DNA of 64,000 bases, from positions 379,106,166-379,170,165 of the forward strand of contig NC_080672.1 of assembly GCF_030247195.1 (NCBI RefSeq), written 5' to 3'. The notes under the pieces were generated by a model that searched no databases, was not told where the DNA came from, and saw nothing but the letters and a program-made list of their open reading frames with translations. The stretch's first letter is position 1. The number at the start of each line of letters is the position of its first letter. This document shows, piece by piece, positions 48,851-61,290 of this stretch. The position numbers were made by a program, and so were the translations under genes. Source of the DNA: Topomyia yanbarensis. Lineage: Eukaryota; Arthropoda; Insecta; Diptera; Culicidae.

Positions 48851-49796
48851 TTTATCAAGGGACGAGAAGAATATTTTAACAGCTTCAGTTTATTATAAAG
48901 AAAAAAATTGCCCGATTTAGTCAATGTCCCCATTTTGTCAGCCTAAAATACGCCATGAGACTGATAAAAATGGGTCTTTATTGTATGTATTATTCGCTGT
49001 GTTTCACATTAATAGGTACATTTCATTTTTGGAGATTTTTTTATTGCATCGAACTACAACAATTTTTAGGTAGTTTTCAAGGGGTTATTCTATAGAATTC
49101 TTCCAAAATTTGGCGAACCTATTCCAATTCGTATACCAATTAATTGGTATACTTAAGGGTTTATATGTTGCAGATAGAGAAAATACTGAAATTTTCAGCT
49201 TTTTTCCTACACAATATTACGAAAGCTTATTAAACAATTTTTCCTAATAAGTTTGTGAAAATTATAAACTATTTGAAATTTTTTAATAGTTTTATTTATT
49301 ATTTAACCGTGATTTTTTAATAAATAGTGACCATCGCTTCACAACGTAGTCTATTTTTCATGGCTTGCGGTGAGCACGATCTCTCGAGTTGCTGAACTGA
49401 AAATTATGGAATAGAAATTAATTTTTAGTATTCTTTACAGATTTAACTCGCCGCGCAGATAGCTCTGAATTAGACCCGCTGGTGCCCTAAGACGATTTCG
49501 CTAGATTTTCAGAGCACTGTGCACCCAGTGAATTAACGCATGTAACGGAATGTTATCGAAAAGATTCGTGAAAATGAAAATTTCAGTAATGATGATGATT
49601 TTCCCAAACGGTTAGTTTTCAAGAGGTTTTTTATATGTTCTTTGGCATTAGGATTAGCGATAATAATTCAAATCTAGGATACTACTGGGAAGTCACCTTT
49701 AGAAAAAGTCGATGTCGAAGTAAAATTTGGAACTATGCACGCATGATAGTGTGATATCAGAAGCTGCGATTTCATTTCAACCCTTTTTTGTGAATA
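48851..49796. other. No recognised feature
   Basis: Nothing supported. Confidence 0.4.
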
Positions 49797-50419
49797 GGGC
49801 GATACTTACAAATATAAACATAAGGCTTTTTCATACATGCGAATGAGGGCTTTGAAACGCAACAAATTAACCTAAAAATTTGGATTCTACGATATTGCTT
49901 TCTTAAACTACAGCAAAAAATACAACGGACGAAACTGTATTTTTGTTTGTTTATTTAAAGTTTCGCCTTCCACGCTCCATGCAAACAAACAGGGCGATAC
50001 TTTTTTTGCTAGCAGTTTAGAGGCGAAACTGTTATTTTCGTATTTTTTTTAGGCTTATCAAGCTGATACCAGCTGTAAATAGTAACAATGATCTCTATTA
50101 AAAAAACACGGACGAAATCGGTCGTGTAGAACGGTAGTTATTGTAAGAAAACGTAAGGGCGATACTTCAATGCTGATAGGTGGGACCGAAAAAGTAAACA
50201 TTCGCCAAAGGAGCGATACTATCATTTTGTCAATTTCAATAGCAAAAACAAATTTTAATTTAATAATTTTAAATACTTTATGAAGTTTTGGGTTTCGATC
50301 ACTGAATCATGTAATCTAGGATGTAAAAAAACACAATAGTTCTTAAATAGGAAATAAAACCAAGTCTGGAAATATTCACTGTTGATTTTCTTTGAATGGT
50401 ATCACTGCTAGTATCGCCC
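49797..50419. mobile_element. MITE with recurring GGGCGATACT motif
   Basis: GGGCGATACT begins the element (49797) and its complement AGTATCGCCC ends it (50410-50419). Further copies lie inside at 49992-50001 and 50157-50166, and a one-mismatch copy at 50211-50220. TA precedes the left end; the right flank is TT. Non-coding. Confidence 0.65.
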
Positions 50420-52010
50420 TTTCAAGAAAAAGCGTTGATTTCTTAGTTCTCAGTCGCGTTGGAAATTTGAGTAAAGTATAAACTTCAAATCGATTCAAAA
50501 AAAATTTCGATTTTTTTGGCTCAGTGCAATATATAACCCCTTTAGGAAAATTCAGTTTTCCCATCACAATATAGATATTTTATTACCAGAGCATTAACAA
50601 TAATTCGTTGGTATGTCTATTTTATGGGCCATTTTTTCGCTTTCCCATTGATTTGGTTTGAGATTTCTAGCACTGATGTTGTCCTATGCTAATTTGAGCG
50701 ATTCTCTGAGTCCTGCCACTATCCCATGTAGTATGTGTTATCAAAAACATCGCGAAGCATCAAGTTCTAAATGTTCTCAAACGATATAATATCCGAAGAG
50801 TGATAAGAGTTATAAGAAATGTCTCATCACACTGTTAGGTGGATTAAAATCGTTTTTTTATCAAAAAACTCTTTACTAACCTGACACTTTTCACTGTATC
50901 TTAATAAAAAGTAATAAGAAGAGTTGACAGACTCCTAACAAGTAGATTTCATAAGATTGGAACACTTCTCACTTCATATTCCTACGTTTTGAACGAAACG
51001 AAAAGGTGGAAATATAGTTGCCACTGCCTCATAAAGGGTTTAGTACACCAATCCACCGTGTATTATAAGTTCGGTTGAACATTTAGAATTGTTGTTATCA
51101 GCGTATGCCAGCCACCTTGATGGAGATGTATACGTTACGTCTGTTCCGTTTATATTTGCTTGAAGCTTTTTTACATTTTAACGACATTCAATTAGCTAGA
51201 GATTACATGGTAAGGAAAGTTACGAAAATTAGAGCCATAGTACTCAAGTGAGAACAAGGATGTGAAGTAAACAGATCAGAAAACTAGAAGTGGCAGGGTC
51301 ATTAGAACAGGCTTAATATCGTACGGGCTTAATTTTTGTCTTCTGCTAATAAGGGTCGAGCTTAGGCAGTATAACTACGAATCACCCGAGTTCACTAGCA
51401 TGTGTCCTGGTATCGATAGACGTGTCCATCTTTACCGTGACAACCGTGCTTGAAGCTTCTTGATTTTTAGCAGTACAACATTTCTGATATGATGAAACTG
51501 GATAGAGTCGACGTCCAACTTATGAAATAGCCACATATTCCCTTCCAATGAACATTCCACTTTGCCAAATTTTATAACCCTTGAAATCAATCGATATAAT
51601 GTTGATTCTAAGCGCACATATCGCCTTGAGGTTAACTAATGTCTCATCCTCGCTGTAGAAATAGAAATAACGGATGTTTGTAATTTTTTCCCTTGTTACA
51701 CGGATTTTCTTTTGAGGTAGGCTTTCATGAGTATGGGATTCAAAAGACGTCTTGTACACTTGTTTATTACAACGTACTCGGTAATACGTAGAAAATGAAC
51801 TAAATAATAGGGGAACCCGAAGCTATTCGGAGCCGCCTAAGCAAATCGCCCTTTTAGGTGGATAGATGTGAAAGAATTTATCGGTAACAGTTCCTAATTA
51901 TTAGCTTGAAACCTCAGCGACATTTCGGTGCCATAAAAGCTCATTCGAACCACTCCATGGCAGCGCTATGCGACGATTTGCAGAACTCTATGTTTTTCCA
52001 TCCTTTTGGA
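50420..52010. other. No recognised gene
   Basis: CACTGTTAGGTGGATTAAAA near 50838 is a scrap of the dispersed repeat's 3' end. 51440-51540 shares short blocks with 41310-41400. Otherwise nothing. Confidence 0.4.
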
Positions 52011-52013
52011 ATG

Positions 52014-52582
52014 TAGGGGTAATTCGGACCTCCCTACGGAGCAATTTAGACCGTCTATTTTGTAATTTTTTTGCAATGGAATTGTGTTTACCTATGAAAT
52101 ATTTATTGTAGCAACTCTCATAGAAGCAAAAAATTAAATTGGGTAGCAAAAACTTAATCTGGCTAGTCATAGCTGTCGATTGACCCCCCATATATTTTCT
52201 TTGCTGTGGCGTTTGCAATCGTTTGCGTAGCCGCAAGCCGCTGAACGGTGGTTGATGGAATAGGGGGTCTGAATAGCCCCGTACGCTCATTTCGCACCAA
52301 AGTGGTGAGCGTCTCGAAAATATCTGTGTTTTCTTCCAAACAAAGATCATTCCATAAAATAGGAGCCTCAAGTTTGCCAAAACACGTAGTTGTAATTTTT
52401 TCACTTTTATTTGTATCTCTTTTCTATAAACACCAAAAATTAATGTTTAAAAATGTCTTTCTAAAAACAGCAAAAATATCAAAATTAATGTTTTAGAATA
52501 GTGGTTCCACGAATATGTACGACAGTGAGAAAGTTTTACGATTTTCTGAGCGATCGAGGGGGTCCGAATTACCCCCTCGCTG
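52014..52582. mobile_element. MITE with GGGGTAATTCGGACC ends
   Basis: The left end TAGGGGTAATTCGGACCTCC and the right end in reverse GAGGGGGTAATTCGGACCCC are inverted copies; TA lies next to the right end (52583-52584) and overlaps the left. The interior has related phrases (GGGGGTCTGAATAGCCCC near 52262). Non-coding. Confidence 0.72.
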
Positions 52583-54955
52583 TATACTGTTTTTAACGGA
52601 ATTTACGGATTTACAAGAGGTCTTCAAATCTAAAATATTAATCCACTAGTGCATTATCCGACAATAGCGACGGATTCTAACTCCTTCTGAATTTAAACAT
52701 CGTCTCACGATACACGTCAAGGTAATAAAAATCTTTGTACTACTACACAGCCCTTCATAGCCTGTCAACCCAATTTACACCTAGACCCATCAAACATTCA
52801 GCAACAGGTCCATCGGATGCTGGATTTTATTTACTTTCTTATTAAATTTCGCCACGTGTCAAGTTCTGTCCGGGCGTCGGCGTGCTTGGATAGGGCGGAT
52901 CAAAAAATGCCTGGCACGCGCCAACGATTTGTACCGCACCACCACACTGGAAATGGGGAATAGAAATTTTACGAAACATTCCGCAAATCTACAAAATTTC
53001 ACTCGATTCTATTTGCCTTAGGGGAGAAAACATCAGGAAACTAATAAAGTGAATATGAAGTCAAATTGTTTTGTAAACGGAACAATCAGCCGAGATAATC
53101 TGGATCTGATGGCTGGAATTACATCCCCGTGGTGATGCAGTTTTGTTCGGGGAAAAAAGGGTTCCGATCCGTTGTGGACGGAAAATAGATTGGAAATAAA
53201 TTAAGTGTCATTTCTATGTGTGGACAGTCTTGTTATTTGTTTGGAATCCTGGCACCACATAACCGCGAATGTGTTTAATAATCAGAACAACGCGACCCAT
53301 CTTTTTTTTTGCAGCAAGCTCCAGTACATATTTATATCATGTATCGTTGACCACAGAAAACATATACCTTCGTGTGGGCGCGATTCGATTACCGACGAAT
53401 TTTTCACAGCCAGCTGAATAACAAAACTGTTAGGAGTAGATTGTTCTGTTAACCAGTTTTGACCTCAAACCTTTTATCCACCTTTCTGGTATCAAATATC
53501 CTATATCTATACATTGTTGATATACAACATTGTTGTGAACGTGAAGGTCGAACAAGGCAACGGAGAGGGTCTCGTCCAAAAAAAAATCGGGGAATCGCTT
53601 TACATCTTTTATTCGATGGCATTGACCCAAGAATCACTCATGCGTTTCAATAATCGACCCAAACTACAGGCACCTGAGTTAAGCAAGTTCCCCAAAATAT
53701 CGGATGACCATGGCGCGGGTCAAACTAGTTGCGTCTTCGTGAGCTGATCAGTTTCATCCGCAAAAACGTTCAACTTTCACAGCAAACATTTATCACGCCA
53801 TTTTTCAGGCTTTCGGTGGCAATTTATTCATGCAAACGGATTTAAGAAACCGACCCATGGATTACAGAAGGCATTATTTCCGCATATAAATTGACATTCC
53901 GGGGATTTGGGAATTTTGCCTGGTGACTGTTGGTCTAACCTGACCTGGTCTGGTTGTCCTCCCGGTTCCGTCCCATGCAGAGCACAGTACAGCGCTCGCC
54001 TCCGGTTGGGCAGATTAATGGCGCTCCAGCATGAATTAAAGGTATGCTCTCTGTTTTACCACATGCCGCATTATATGTTGGGTATATACTGTAGGACAAA
54101 GCGAGGACTTTATATTTCACTCTGACCTATAAATCGTGTGCTGTTGGCGAATTGTAATAGTTGAAGTTGTTTAAAGTTGTGTCGCGGGTTTCGAAAGCGC
54201 TTCGTTGATGTTTGTTTAAGTTTAATTATTTAATCAGAATTTCACGCACTGTCATGAATATTCTTGATCATTATGTATAATTTATTGCAATTGATTAAAT
54301 TTTATAGTGAAGGCTTACAGTCAAATTATATTAGTTTTTGTCGCTTTGAAATCAGGGGTGGCATCCGGCATTCCATCGAATCGACCTTGTTTCGCATTAT
54401 GAATTCCGATCCGAGCTCAAAAGCAATTTTCGTTCGAGTTCACTCTAAGAAGTACTAGATTGTCGAGAAGTGTTTGCATTATGGAATCAAAACAATCGAA
54501 CTCGAGTCGAACGTAATTTCTCGATAGTTTTATTGTTGCCGGCTATCTGATCATGTGCACGTTGTTTGTACTTAATTTCGCAAAATGTATGACTACTATA
54601 AATAAAGCAAATACAGATTTTTAGAAAATCCTTCGAAAACGACGGGAAAAATGCGAAATCTGCAAGCCTATTTCAGGCAAAGCCGTCAAAAAGGAGCATC
54701 TAAACGTTTTATCACATACGGGAAAGTTATTTTTACAGGTCAAGCGTGCTCGTTTTGTATCAGTCGCTGCTCATTTGTCAAACGAGCAACACGTAGACTG
54801 TATTGTCTAGTCGATACAATAAGCGGTAGACGCTATGGATTTTCTGCAACGTTCGCAGATGCACACAGACACACTCTCATATAAGTGACTCAATCAAATA
54901 CGGGAAGTTTACAAATAGAGGTGCCACATGTTCGTTTTAAGGCTCATGTACCTTT
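52583..54955. other. No recognised gene; repeat-poor
   Basis: No family repeats seen. 53930-54050 is less AT-rich, with TCCCGGTTCCGTCCCATGCA and GCGCTCGCCTCCGG phrases. Open frames at 54651-55151 match nothing known and run into an inverted repeat. Possible regulatory intron DNA, unproven. Confidence 0.4.
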
Positions 54956-54959
54956 TATG

Positions 54960-55445
54960 AGCATGTATAAGAATCAAACGCTTGGTAATATGCGCAGGCA
55001 AAATTGCGTACAGGGTTACCACCGGTTTATCCATATAAAACCATTATTAAACTTTAAAATAAGAATATCAATCGATTTATTAAATTATCATGATTCAAAT
55101 TGCAAAGTAGTTATTGGAAAACCAATTCACCGAGCGGAATGGTGCTTTTGAAAAAAAAAAAGGCTGTTGTTTTTTTCATTACGCGGTTGTGTTGCGTGTC
55201 CCAGCAGAGTGTGGTAATGTTATAAAAATCACAGCCACTTTTTCAAAAGCACCATTCAGCTAGCTCGATTGGTTTTCCAGCAACGCTTTTGCATTATTTG
55301 AATCGTGATGATTCTAATACTTCGATTGGTATGCTTCTTTTACAGCTTTAGAATGGTTTTGTATGGATAAATCGGTGGCAAAGTTGAACACATTTTTCCT
55401 ACGCATACTACCAAATGTTCAATTCTTATGGACGCTTACCCAAAG
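54960..55445. repeat. Long inverted repeat (foldback), arms about 200 bp
   Basis: The left arm (about 54960-55155) and right arm (about 55225-55445) are inverted copies: GGTTTATCCATATAAAACCATT against the complement of AATGGTTTTGTATGGATAAA, GGAAAACCAATTCACCGAGC against the complement of GCTCGATTGGTTTTCC, and AATGGTGCTTTTGAAAAA against TTTTTCAAAAGCACCATT. About 70 bases separate the arms. Coding is unlikely; it may be a foldback element. Confidence 0.75.
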
Positions 55446-55643
55446 TTTCTTGAACCTTAATCATTCGTCGTTCGAATATTAAACGAACAACATTATGGCT
55501 ACATATTCCGGATGGTACCATCATTCGTGTACATGCAGTATTTCGGTTCGCACGGCGGGGAGTGTACGGCAGACTGCACATAGCATGTAAACGGGTGCAA
55601 GTTTTACAAGGTTTAACTGTGTGCGAGGTGATGCCACCACTGC

Positions 55644-55832
<189 letters not shown>

Positions 55833-56323
55833 CGTCTACTTCTACTATGGGGTTTCAGCAGTAGTGGCATTGATTCGTACTCGTAGTTGGCTGTGATCCG
55901 CTTAGAGGTTGATAACAGTCTATTATCTTCCTCCAGACAAAACCAACCTAGAGGTCGTGTGGCATCCGGCGGGCTGAAGTATCTCAACCAAGAATTGATC
56001 CACTGGACTTCTGTTCCCATGTCGTAAGAGACGACTGAAAGCAGGAGTCCTCAAGTCAAGATGTTTCTTCGAGTCGAGGACTGACAGGACTAAAATATGC
56101 CAGTCGCGCACGGAGTGTCGTGGTTTTTACCCTTGCTGTGTTACGCGAATCTCTGACACAGTGGACGTTTGTTTCTTCGCAAATTGTGGGATTCAAATTA
56201 TGGTCCAGTCCCTAATACCCATTTCGGGGTTCGCTATAGGCGGTTATAAGCCAATGCGTTTGGTGTCTTCAAGTTGCTGTACAGCAACTGCTGATGATGA
56301 AATGTGTAGTGCTGTAATCGAGT

Positions 56324-56971
56324 ATGGTATTAAATCTTCAACATAATATAGGACAAATTTATCTTCAGCATAAACGAACAGCAACTATGAATCTTTTTCA
56401 CCTTGGGCAGAAAGGCAGAGCTTCCATAGCTTTGGTTCAAGAACCGTATTTCCATAAAGGAAACTTTTATGTTGGAAACCTACTTAACCCAGTCTTCGTA
56501 GATTTCAACAAAAATAACATGACTAATCCACAGGAAATGCCTCGTGCATGTATACTTGCGTATATTGCTATCGACGCATGTTTTAAATCCGACCTCAAAA
56601 CTCGCGACATTTGTGCTTTCACAGTAAATATGACTGTTGACAACATAAACAAGAAATACGTATATTGTTCGGCATATTTGCTGCATAATGAACCATCACC
56701 TTCTGATGATTTCAACAGGGTTATATCATACTCTGGCAGAAAGGGGTTTCCCCTCATAATCGGCAGTGATGCAAATGCCCACCACATAATTTGGTGCAGC
56801 TCAAATATCAATTATAGAGGCACCGAATTAATGGAATACTTAAGTAGTACAAATCTGCATATTCTTAATGAAGGAAACCGTCCAACATTTGTAAGAACTG
56901 TCAGAGAAGAGGTGTTAGATGTTACTCTCTGCTCTGCTGTGAAATCGAAAGACTCATGTCAGTTCAATTAG
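56324..56971 (+). pseudogene. LINE APE-type endonuclease domain, 215-codon open frame
   Basis: This is the endonuclease that nicks target DNA in the first step of LINE insertion. From the ATG, MVLNLQHN starts the domain. ALVQEPYF (QEP at residues 39-41) holds the catalytic Glu, AYLLHNEPSPSDDF follows, and GSDANAHHIIW (147-157) is the D-x-N-x-H catalytic block. TELMEYLSSTNLHILNEGN and REEVLDVTL complete the conserved order. The expected final SDH motif is not found before the stop, so the domain is truncated. It is intact enough to be recent, but with no reverse transcriptase downstream it cannot mobilise itself. It is not a host gene. Confidence 0.82.
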
Positions 56972-57019
56972 AACTGGTGAATACTCGTCTGACGAATTTG
57001 TAGGATTCAACTGTCTTTT

Positions 57020-57770
57020 TGACACACACTTTCCAGGCTGTACGGAGCCATCACTGACGAGGGCCTCTGAGTTCTTGGAAGTCCTTGGGATTGTTGACAA
57101 CCTGTCCATAGATCATTACTTCATCGTTACAGATAGTCTATATTCTATAGAGGTTCTCCGTTCGATGACGCGGGGAAACCACTTCATGTATTTTTTTTGG
57201 GAAAAACACGGGAGCTTTTGAGTGTTTCATCTGAAAAACAATATCATCCTTCCAATTGCTCCATTCCAGATAATGAGAAGGCACAAAATCTATCTAAGAT
57301 GAGCGCATTAGAATGAACCAATTAACTTCAGCGAATTTTGCATTCATTTTTCTCGTCAAAGGATACTCGAAAGATGGCAAGTCTCGGGGAGCAGTAGAGA
57401 CTTAGGTAGGTGGCTACATTCTATTATCCCAAAATAGTCGACGAAACCCTGCTTCACGGCGATAGATATGGGTTTTTTTTTATTTATTCCAGGTGATGCC
57501 CTTGCCAAATCACTACATGTTTTATGGGCATTTCCGGCATATTAGGCTTGTGGTGACGCATCACAACATCGAACATGTTGTCTGGTCTTGAGATGAGTAT
57601 AGTGGTGCCAGATTTCAGCTAAGGGATTTCTACTATGAGTCTGAATCTTTAATTACCAAAGGACTGGAAGGTTCCGACAGCATAAGTCATTACGTGATTT
57701 TATGCTTGTCCGTACTTGCCGAAGACTCAGGTGATTCGCATTTAATGCCAAAATATCATGAGTCCTGCGT
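57020..57770 (+). pseudogene. LINE RNase H domain and C terminus, broken
   Basis: DTHFPGCTEPSL marks the linker just before the reverse transcriptase. IVTDSLYSIEVLRSM (TDS near 57129) is the RNase H block with its Asp. SNCSIPDNEKA-like codons follow near 57256-57282. In other frames come RTLERWQVSWSS, LGRWLHSIIPK, then HHNIEHVVWS (57558-57587), the cysteine-histidine C-terminal segment typical of this LINE group, with its first Cys lost. Several stops and shifts are present. Going from THFPG to RNase H within about 90 bases demonstrates the internal deletion. Confidence 0.72.
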
Positions 57771-58217
57771 GTAGAAAACAAAAAATTAAATTGGCGGGAA
57801 ACTTTAAGCTTGCTCCTATGACCCTATTCCACGCTTTTCTAAACTTTCTTCCTTCAACTCCTTGCTCTTCCTTGAGTATTATGGCTCTTAATATTGAAAA
57901 AAATTTCACACCTTCCAGTTCCTTGCTAATGAAATGTCGTAACGATATATAAAACTATTGAAAAGCCAAAAAAGTGCCTGGAAATTCGGTCTCTAATAAA
58001 ACCAGCCAAGAGATCTTCGGTTCGCCATAATGGTGCAAGTTTGTGTTCATTCTCTCCCTGCTCTCTACTACTAAATCCCCTTTGTGAATGTCGCTACTGT
58101 GAATATCGCTGCTGTAAATGTCCCCGTTGTAAATCTATTTCCTAATAATTGATCCCCCATGTGGCTTCCCAAAAAGTTATTTTCCTACCTACAAAATGCC
58201 GAAAAGTGTTTCCCGGG

Positions 58218-58449
58218 AAAACATGATTTGCGGTGTTACCTGCCATTTCAAAACTACTACAAAACTGCAAATTACTATTTTTCACGAAAAATTCCGCGTT
58301 TTTATGAGTGAACACCCCCTTAAATTAAAATTTATCTCAAAAACTCAACGTAGGAGTTAGGTATTTTTAACATAGAATGTGTATGCAAAGTTTGAAAGAA
58401 AACGGTTAAATAGTTTAAGAATGGCAGGTAACACCGCAAATCATGTTTT
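58218..58449. mobile_element. MITE with perfect 30-bp inverted ends, 232 bp
   Basis: AAAACATGATTTGCGGTGTT ACCTGCCATT begins it, and its exact complement ends it (ATGGCAGGTAACACCGCAAA, TCATGTTTT). The perfect match implies a recent arrival. Non-coding; no clear target duplication. Confidence 0.88.
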
Positions 58450-58609
58450 TTTTCAGATGCGTTCTACAAAAAGCTTCGTCACCGAGTCGTTTGTCGATAT
58501 TTTTGAATAGAAAAATAACAGCATGCTATTGAAATGACACACTATAATGTATAAAAGTTTTGATAAATTTTCTTCACGCAAAATTCTAAAAAAGTAGCAA
58601 AAAATGTGT

Positions 58610-59720
58610 TTTTTTATCACGCTGAAACCTATTGAACCAAAACTTCTTGCTTATCAGGTCATTTTATTTGTAGTGGGTGATCGAATCTGATTAAAATTAT
58701 TTGAGAAGACTTGAAGAAAAAAGACAGAAAACTGTGGCCGAAAACAGAACTAATAGCTGGAAATGTTTTAAATCTTAATGGGACAATCTCATCCTTGAAA
58801 AATTGTAAAAACTTTTCGATTGTTTGAGGTAAAAAAATTAGACCGGTGAAGCAAATTCAAATTTTAGGCAATATAGTCACATTTTATGTGTGGCTTTCTA
58901 GTTATATTTTGTCATTATTGTAACTTTTCTAAAGTAGACATTTAAATGTAGCGAATGCGGTGGTCTTATTCATATATCAAAGCATGTAGAATATTGTTTT
59001 AGTAGAATCAAAGTAGATAATTAACCTTCGTTGCGCTTTCCATCGATTCGCGTAAATTCATTGCTAAGAAAGTTTTCATCTGTGCGCAACGGAAGCACAG
59101 ATTGTTATCATGGACGCATGCAACCGCGTATTCACATTTGCCTCAAGCATTGAACCCAAGCGCTTGAATTAAACAGCTGTGTGAGTGTCCTTACACGAAT
59201 AGAAGATACGTACTAAGCAAAATTAGTCAACGCTATTGACGAAGGGGGGAGTGAAAGAAACAGCTAGTACCACGACGCTATTGTAACAATGTTTACATAT
59301 GTAGCTCGGCTGTACAAGCGATTTTGTGTACGTGTTTTATTCGAATTAATGCGTTCGTAATTGTACATAAAATGTGGGCTTGTAGTGAACACAGCACAAG
59401 GGAAAGCATGGTGTTTGATCCGACAAACTCAATCGCCTGTTGTACGACACCGCGCAGCGCACCTTCAGAAAGCACGCAGCGAAGCTCTCTGCCTGGCGTT
59501 CAACAGGCAACTGAGCTTGACCGATCAAAATCGATGTCGATGATGACGTTATTCATTGAAGCGTAGCGCGCAGGTACCCAAATCCGTCGTGTCAGACTTA
59601 GGAAGCGCTACTTTCTGTGCGCAAATGCGTGGTATTTTGACTATGTTATAGATTATTTAATTTTTTAATTCCATGATATCAAATATCTATGTATTTATCC
59701 ATTGGAATCTGTTCTGCTTA
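58610..59720. repeat. Second copy of the 19.2-20.3 kb insert
   Basis: It shares, in order, TTATCAGGTCATTT, GACAGAAAACTGTG, AAAACTTTTCGATTGT, CATTGAACCCAAGCGC, GATGATGACGT and TTCATTGAAGCGTAGCGCGC with 19195-20340. The outer ends seen at 19051 and 20469 are missing or diverged. No protein recognised; frames such as 59324-59566 are not conserved between the copies. Confidence 0.78.
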
Positions 59721-60635
59721 AACTGTCGGGGTCGGGTTATTTACGATTATACACAACACGCAGTCTCTTTTTGTAGTATTTAACGTTACTTTGTGATACA
59801 AAAGGATGATGCTTAAGTTTACCACCATTCATCGCTAGAATTCGTCATATTTTCTGATGCACAATTATTGTACTTTTAATCATGTATAAAAAATCTTCTC
59901 TTCATATTCGCAAACTTACCGAACTATTTTACTTTTTAAACGAGCACTTATGATAAAGCATTCAACAAACAGTGTTTCGCGTCTAAAATCTCTATGCGAT
60001 TTATTTTTCATGATAGTCATCAACAAACCAAGTCAAAGAAAATATGTCGGAAAATATTGGTTCGAGCGAGTACAAATCTAAGGGACGTACAGACAATCTA
60101 TCAACGATGGCACTCATATGGTAATGGAATACTAGCGCCACTATCAAATCAGTGGTGCATATCTGAAACATACACTTTCTATCAGATTGTTCCCGGGCTG
60201 GGTCGTTGCATGATCCGGATTCCTACAAGAAAATACATGAATTTCCACGATCATAAGAAATTGATCGTAAAAATAATGTGTGTTCTGTTCAAACCATTTG
60301 TAAAAATTTGAAACCGTTCCGAGTGCTCCATTGGAGGTGTCGAAGCATCTCTACTGACGCACATACCGTACTAGCTAATGATGTGACAGCAAGAACGCGC
60401 CAGAGAATCTCGATTGACACCCTTCGACACAAGTTTGACCGTACCAACCAGTAACGCGGGTGACGTCGTGTAAACTGTCGAATACGAGTTGACATAGCTT
60501 AATTGAATACATGTAATGATTTATACAAAACTCGCAGGAATGAGTTTCGATTAAAAATTATAAATTTTGGTTAAGTACGATGAGCAAGGTTGCTTGAAAC
60601 TGTCATCAACTTTTTGTTTCCCCATGAGTTAGCCG
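59721..60635. other. No recognised feature
   Basis: One 105-codon frame (59994-60311) matches no family I know. Confidence 0.4.
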
Positions 60636-60819
60636 CTGATTTATTCTATTTTTTTTTATTTCGATTATAGAGGCTTTAACCATAAGGTCATTCGCCTCTT
60701 TTAGAAAAATTTCCTATGAAAAATTTCTAACCCTATGTGCGGGGTCGGGACTCGAACCCAGGTGCGCTGCGTACAAGACAATCGATTTACCAACTACGCT
60801 ACGCCCACCCCTGATTTAT
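60636..60819 (-). mobile_element. tRNA-derived SINE with 9-bp target duplication
   Basis: On the minus strand the head (from 60810) contains a perfect box A, TAGCGTAGTTGG, and a perfect box B, GGTTCGAGTCC, spaced as in a tRNA. The body follows with ATAGGGTTAGAAATTTTTCA and GCGAATGACCTTATGGTTAA and ends in an A-rich tail (T-run near 60648-60657). CTGATTTAT flanks both ends (60636-60644, 60811-60819) as the target duplication. Both promoter boxes match consensus, so it could still be transcribed by RNA polymerase III. Confidence 0.88.
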
Positions 60820-61074
60820 CCTACATTCCGGTTAAGATATCGACGATTTATTAGTTTCTCGGAACATTACAACACATTACGACGTTCAATAATAGTAAAT
60901 ATAAATGCCAATTCCTCTCGCCAGTAATTCGTTTTGCCATTGGCAGATATAACTAGACGCCTATGGTGCTACTTTGGGTTCGAGCGATTCTATAATTATG
61001 AGCCTTGTATCCAGCTCGGGTGTCTAAAATAAAAAAAATCTCAGGGATATTTGGTTGAATCTCCATATTAACAA
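60820..61074. other. Spacer
   Basis: Nothing recognised. Confidence 0.45.
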
Positions 61075-61290
61075 GTCCGGATCAGATCGGGTTTCTCAAA
61101 TAATAAATTTTCTGGTTCGGGTCGGGTTCGAGTTTATAAATTTTGAAATTGTCGGGTACGGGTTTTACAATATTTTCATTCTCGGGCTCGGGCCGGGTTC
61201 GGGTTTTTAAAATTTTAAAATTTCGGACTCGGGTCGGGTTCGGGTTTTTCAATTTTAAAGATCTCGGGTTCGGGTTCGGAAAAATTGAAA
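61075..61290. repeat. Tandem CGGGTCGGGTTCGGGTTTTT units, about 42 bp
   Basis: Four or five units of TCGGGTTCGGGTTTTTAAAA followed by an A/T-rich half. Diverged at the left. A frame through it gives GRVRVFKI-type repeats and is not a gene. Confidence 0.85.

Larger units (their letters stand above)
55900..58180 (+). mobile_element. Non-LTR retrotransposon with reverse transcriptase deleted
   Basis: A LINE of the R1/LOA/I-like type: it has an APE endonuclease (56324-56971), the pre-RT phrase THFPGC (57027-57044), then an RNase H domain and C-terminal region (57080-57770), and a non-coding tail with GTGAATGTCGC/GTAAATGTCCC phrases (58080-58170). The reverse transcriptase domain that should separate endonuclease and RNase H is absent, a loss of perhaps 1.5-2 kb. 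Boundaries at both ends are estimated. Confidence 0.72.

Noticed and set aside
48509..48920. Two overlapping plus frames of 110-129 codons
   Set aside because: They run through a G18 tract inside a minus-strand retroelement tail and match no family.
54651..55151. Two consecutive plus frames (77 and 88 codons) as a small gene
   Set aside because: No family match, no splice logic, and the second lies in one arm of an inverted repeat.
60720..60810. A functional tRNA gene on the minus strand
   Set aside because: Promoter boxes are perfect, but the 3' part turns into SINE body with an A-tail and flanking target duplication; there is no closing acceptor stem.
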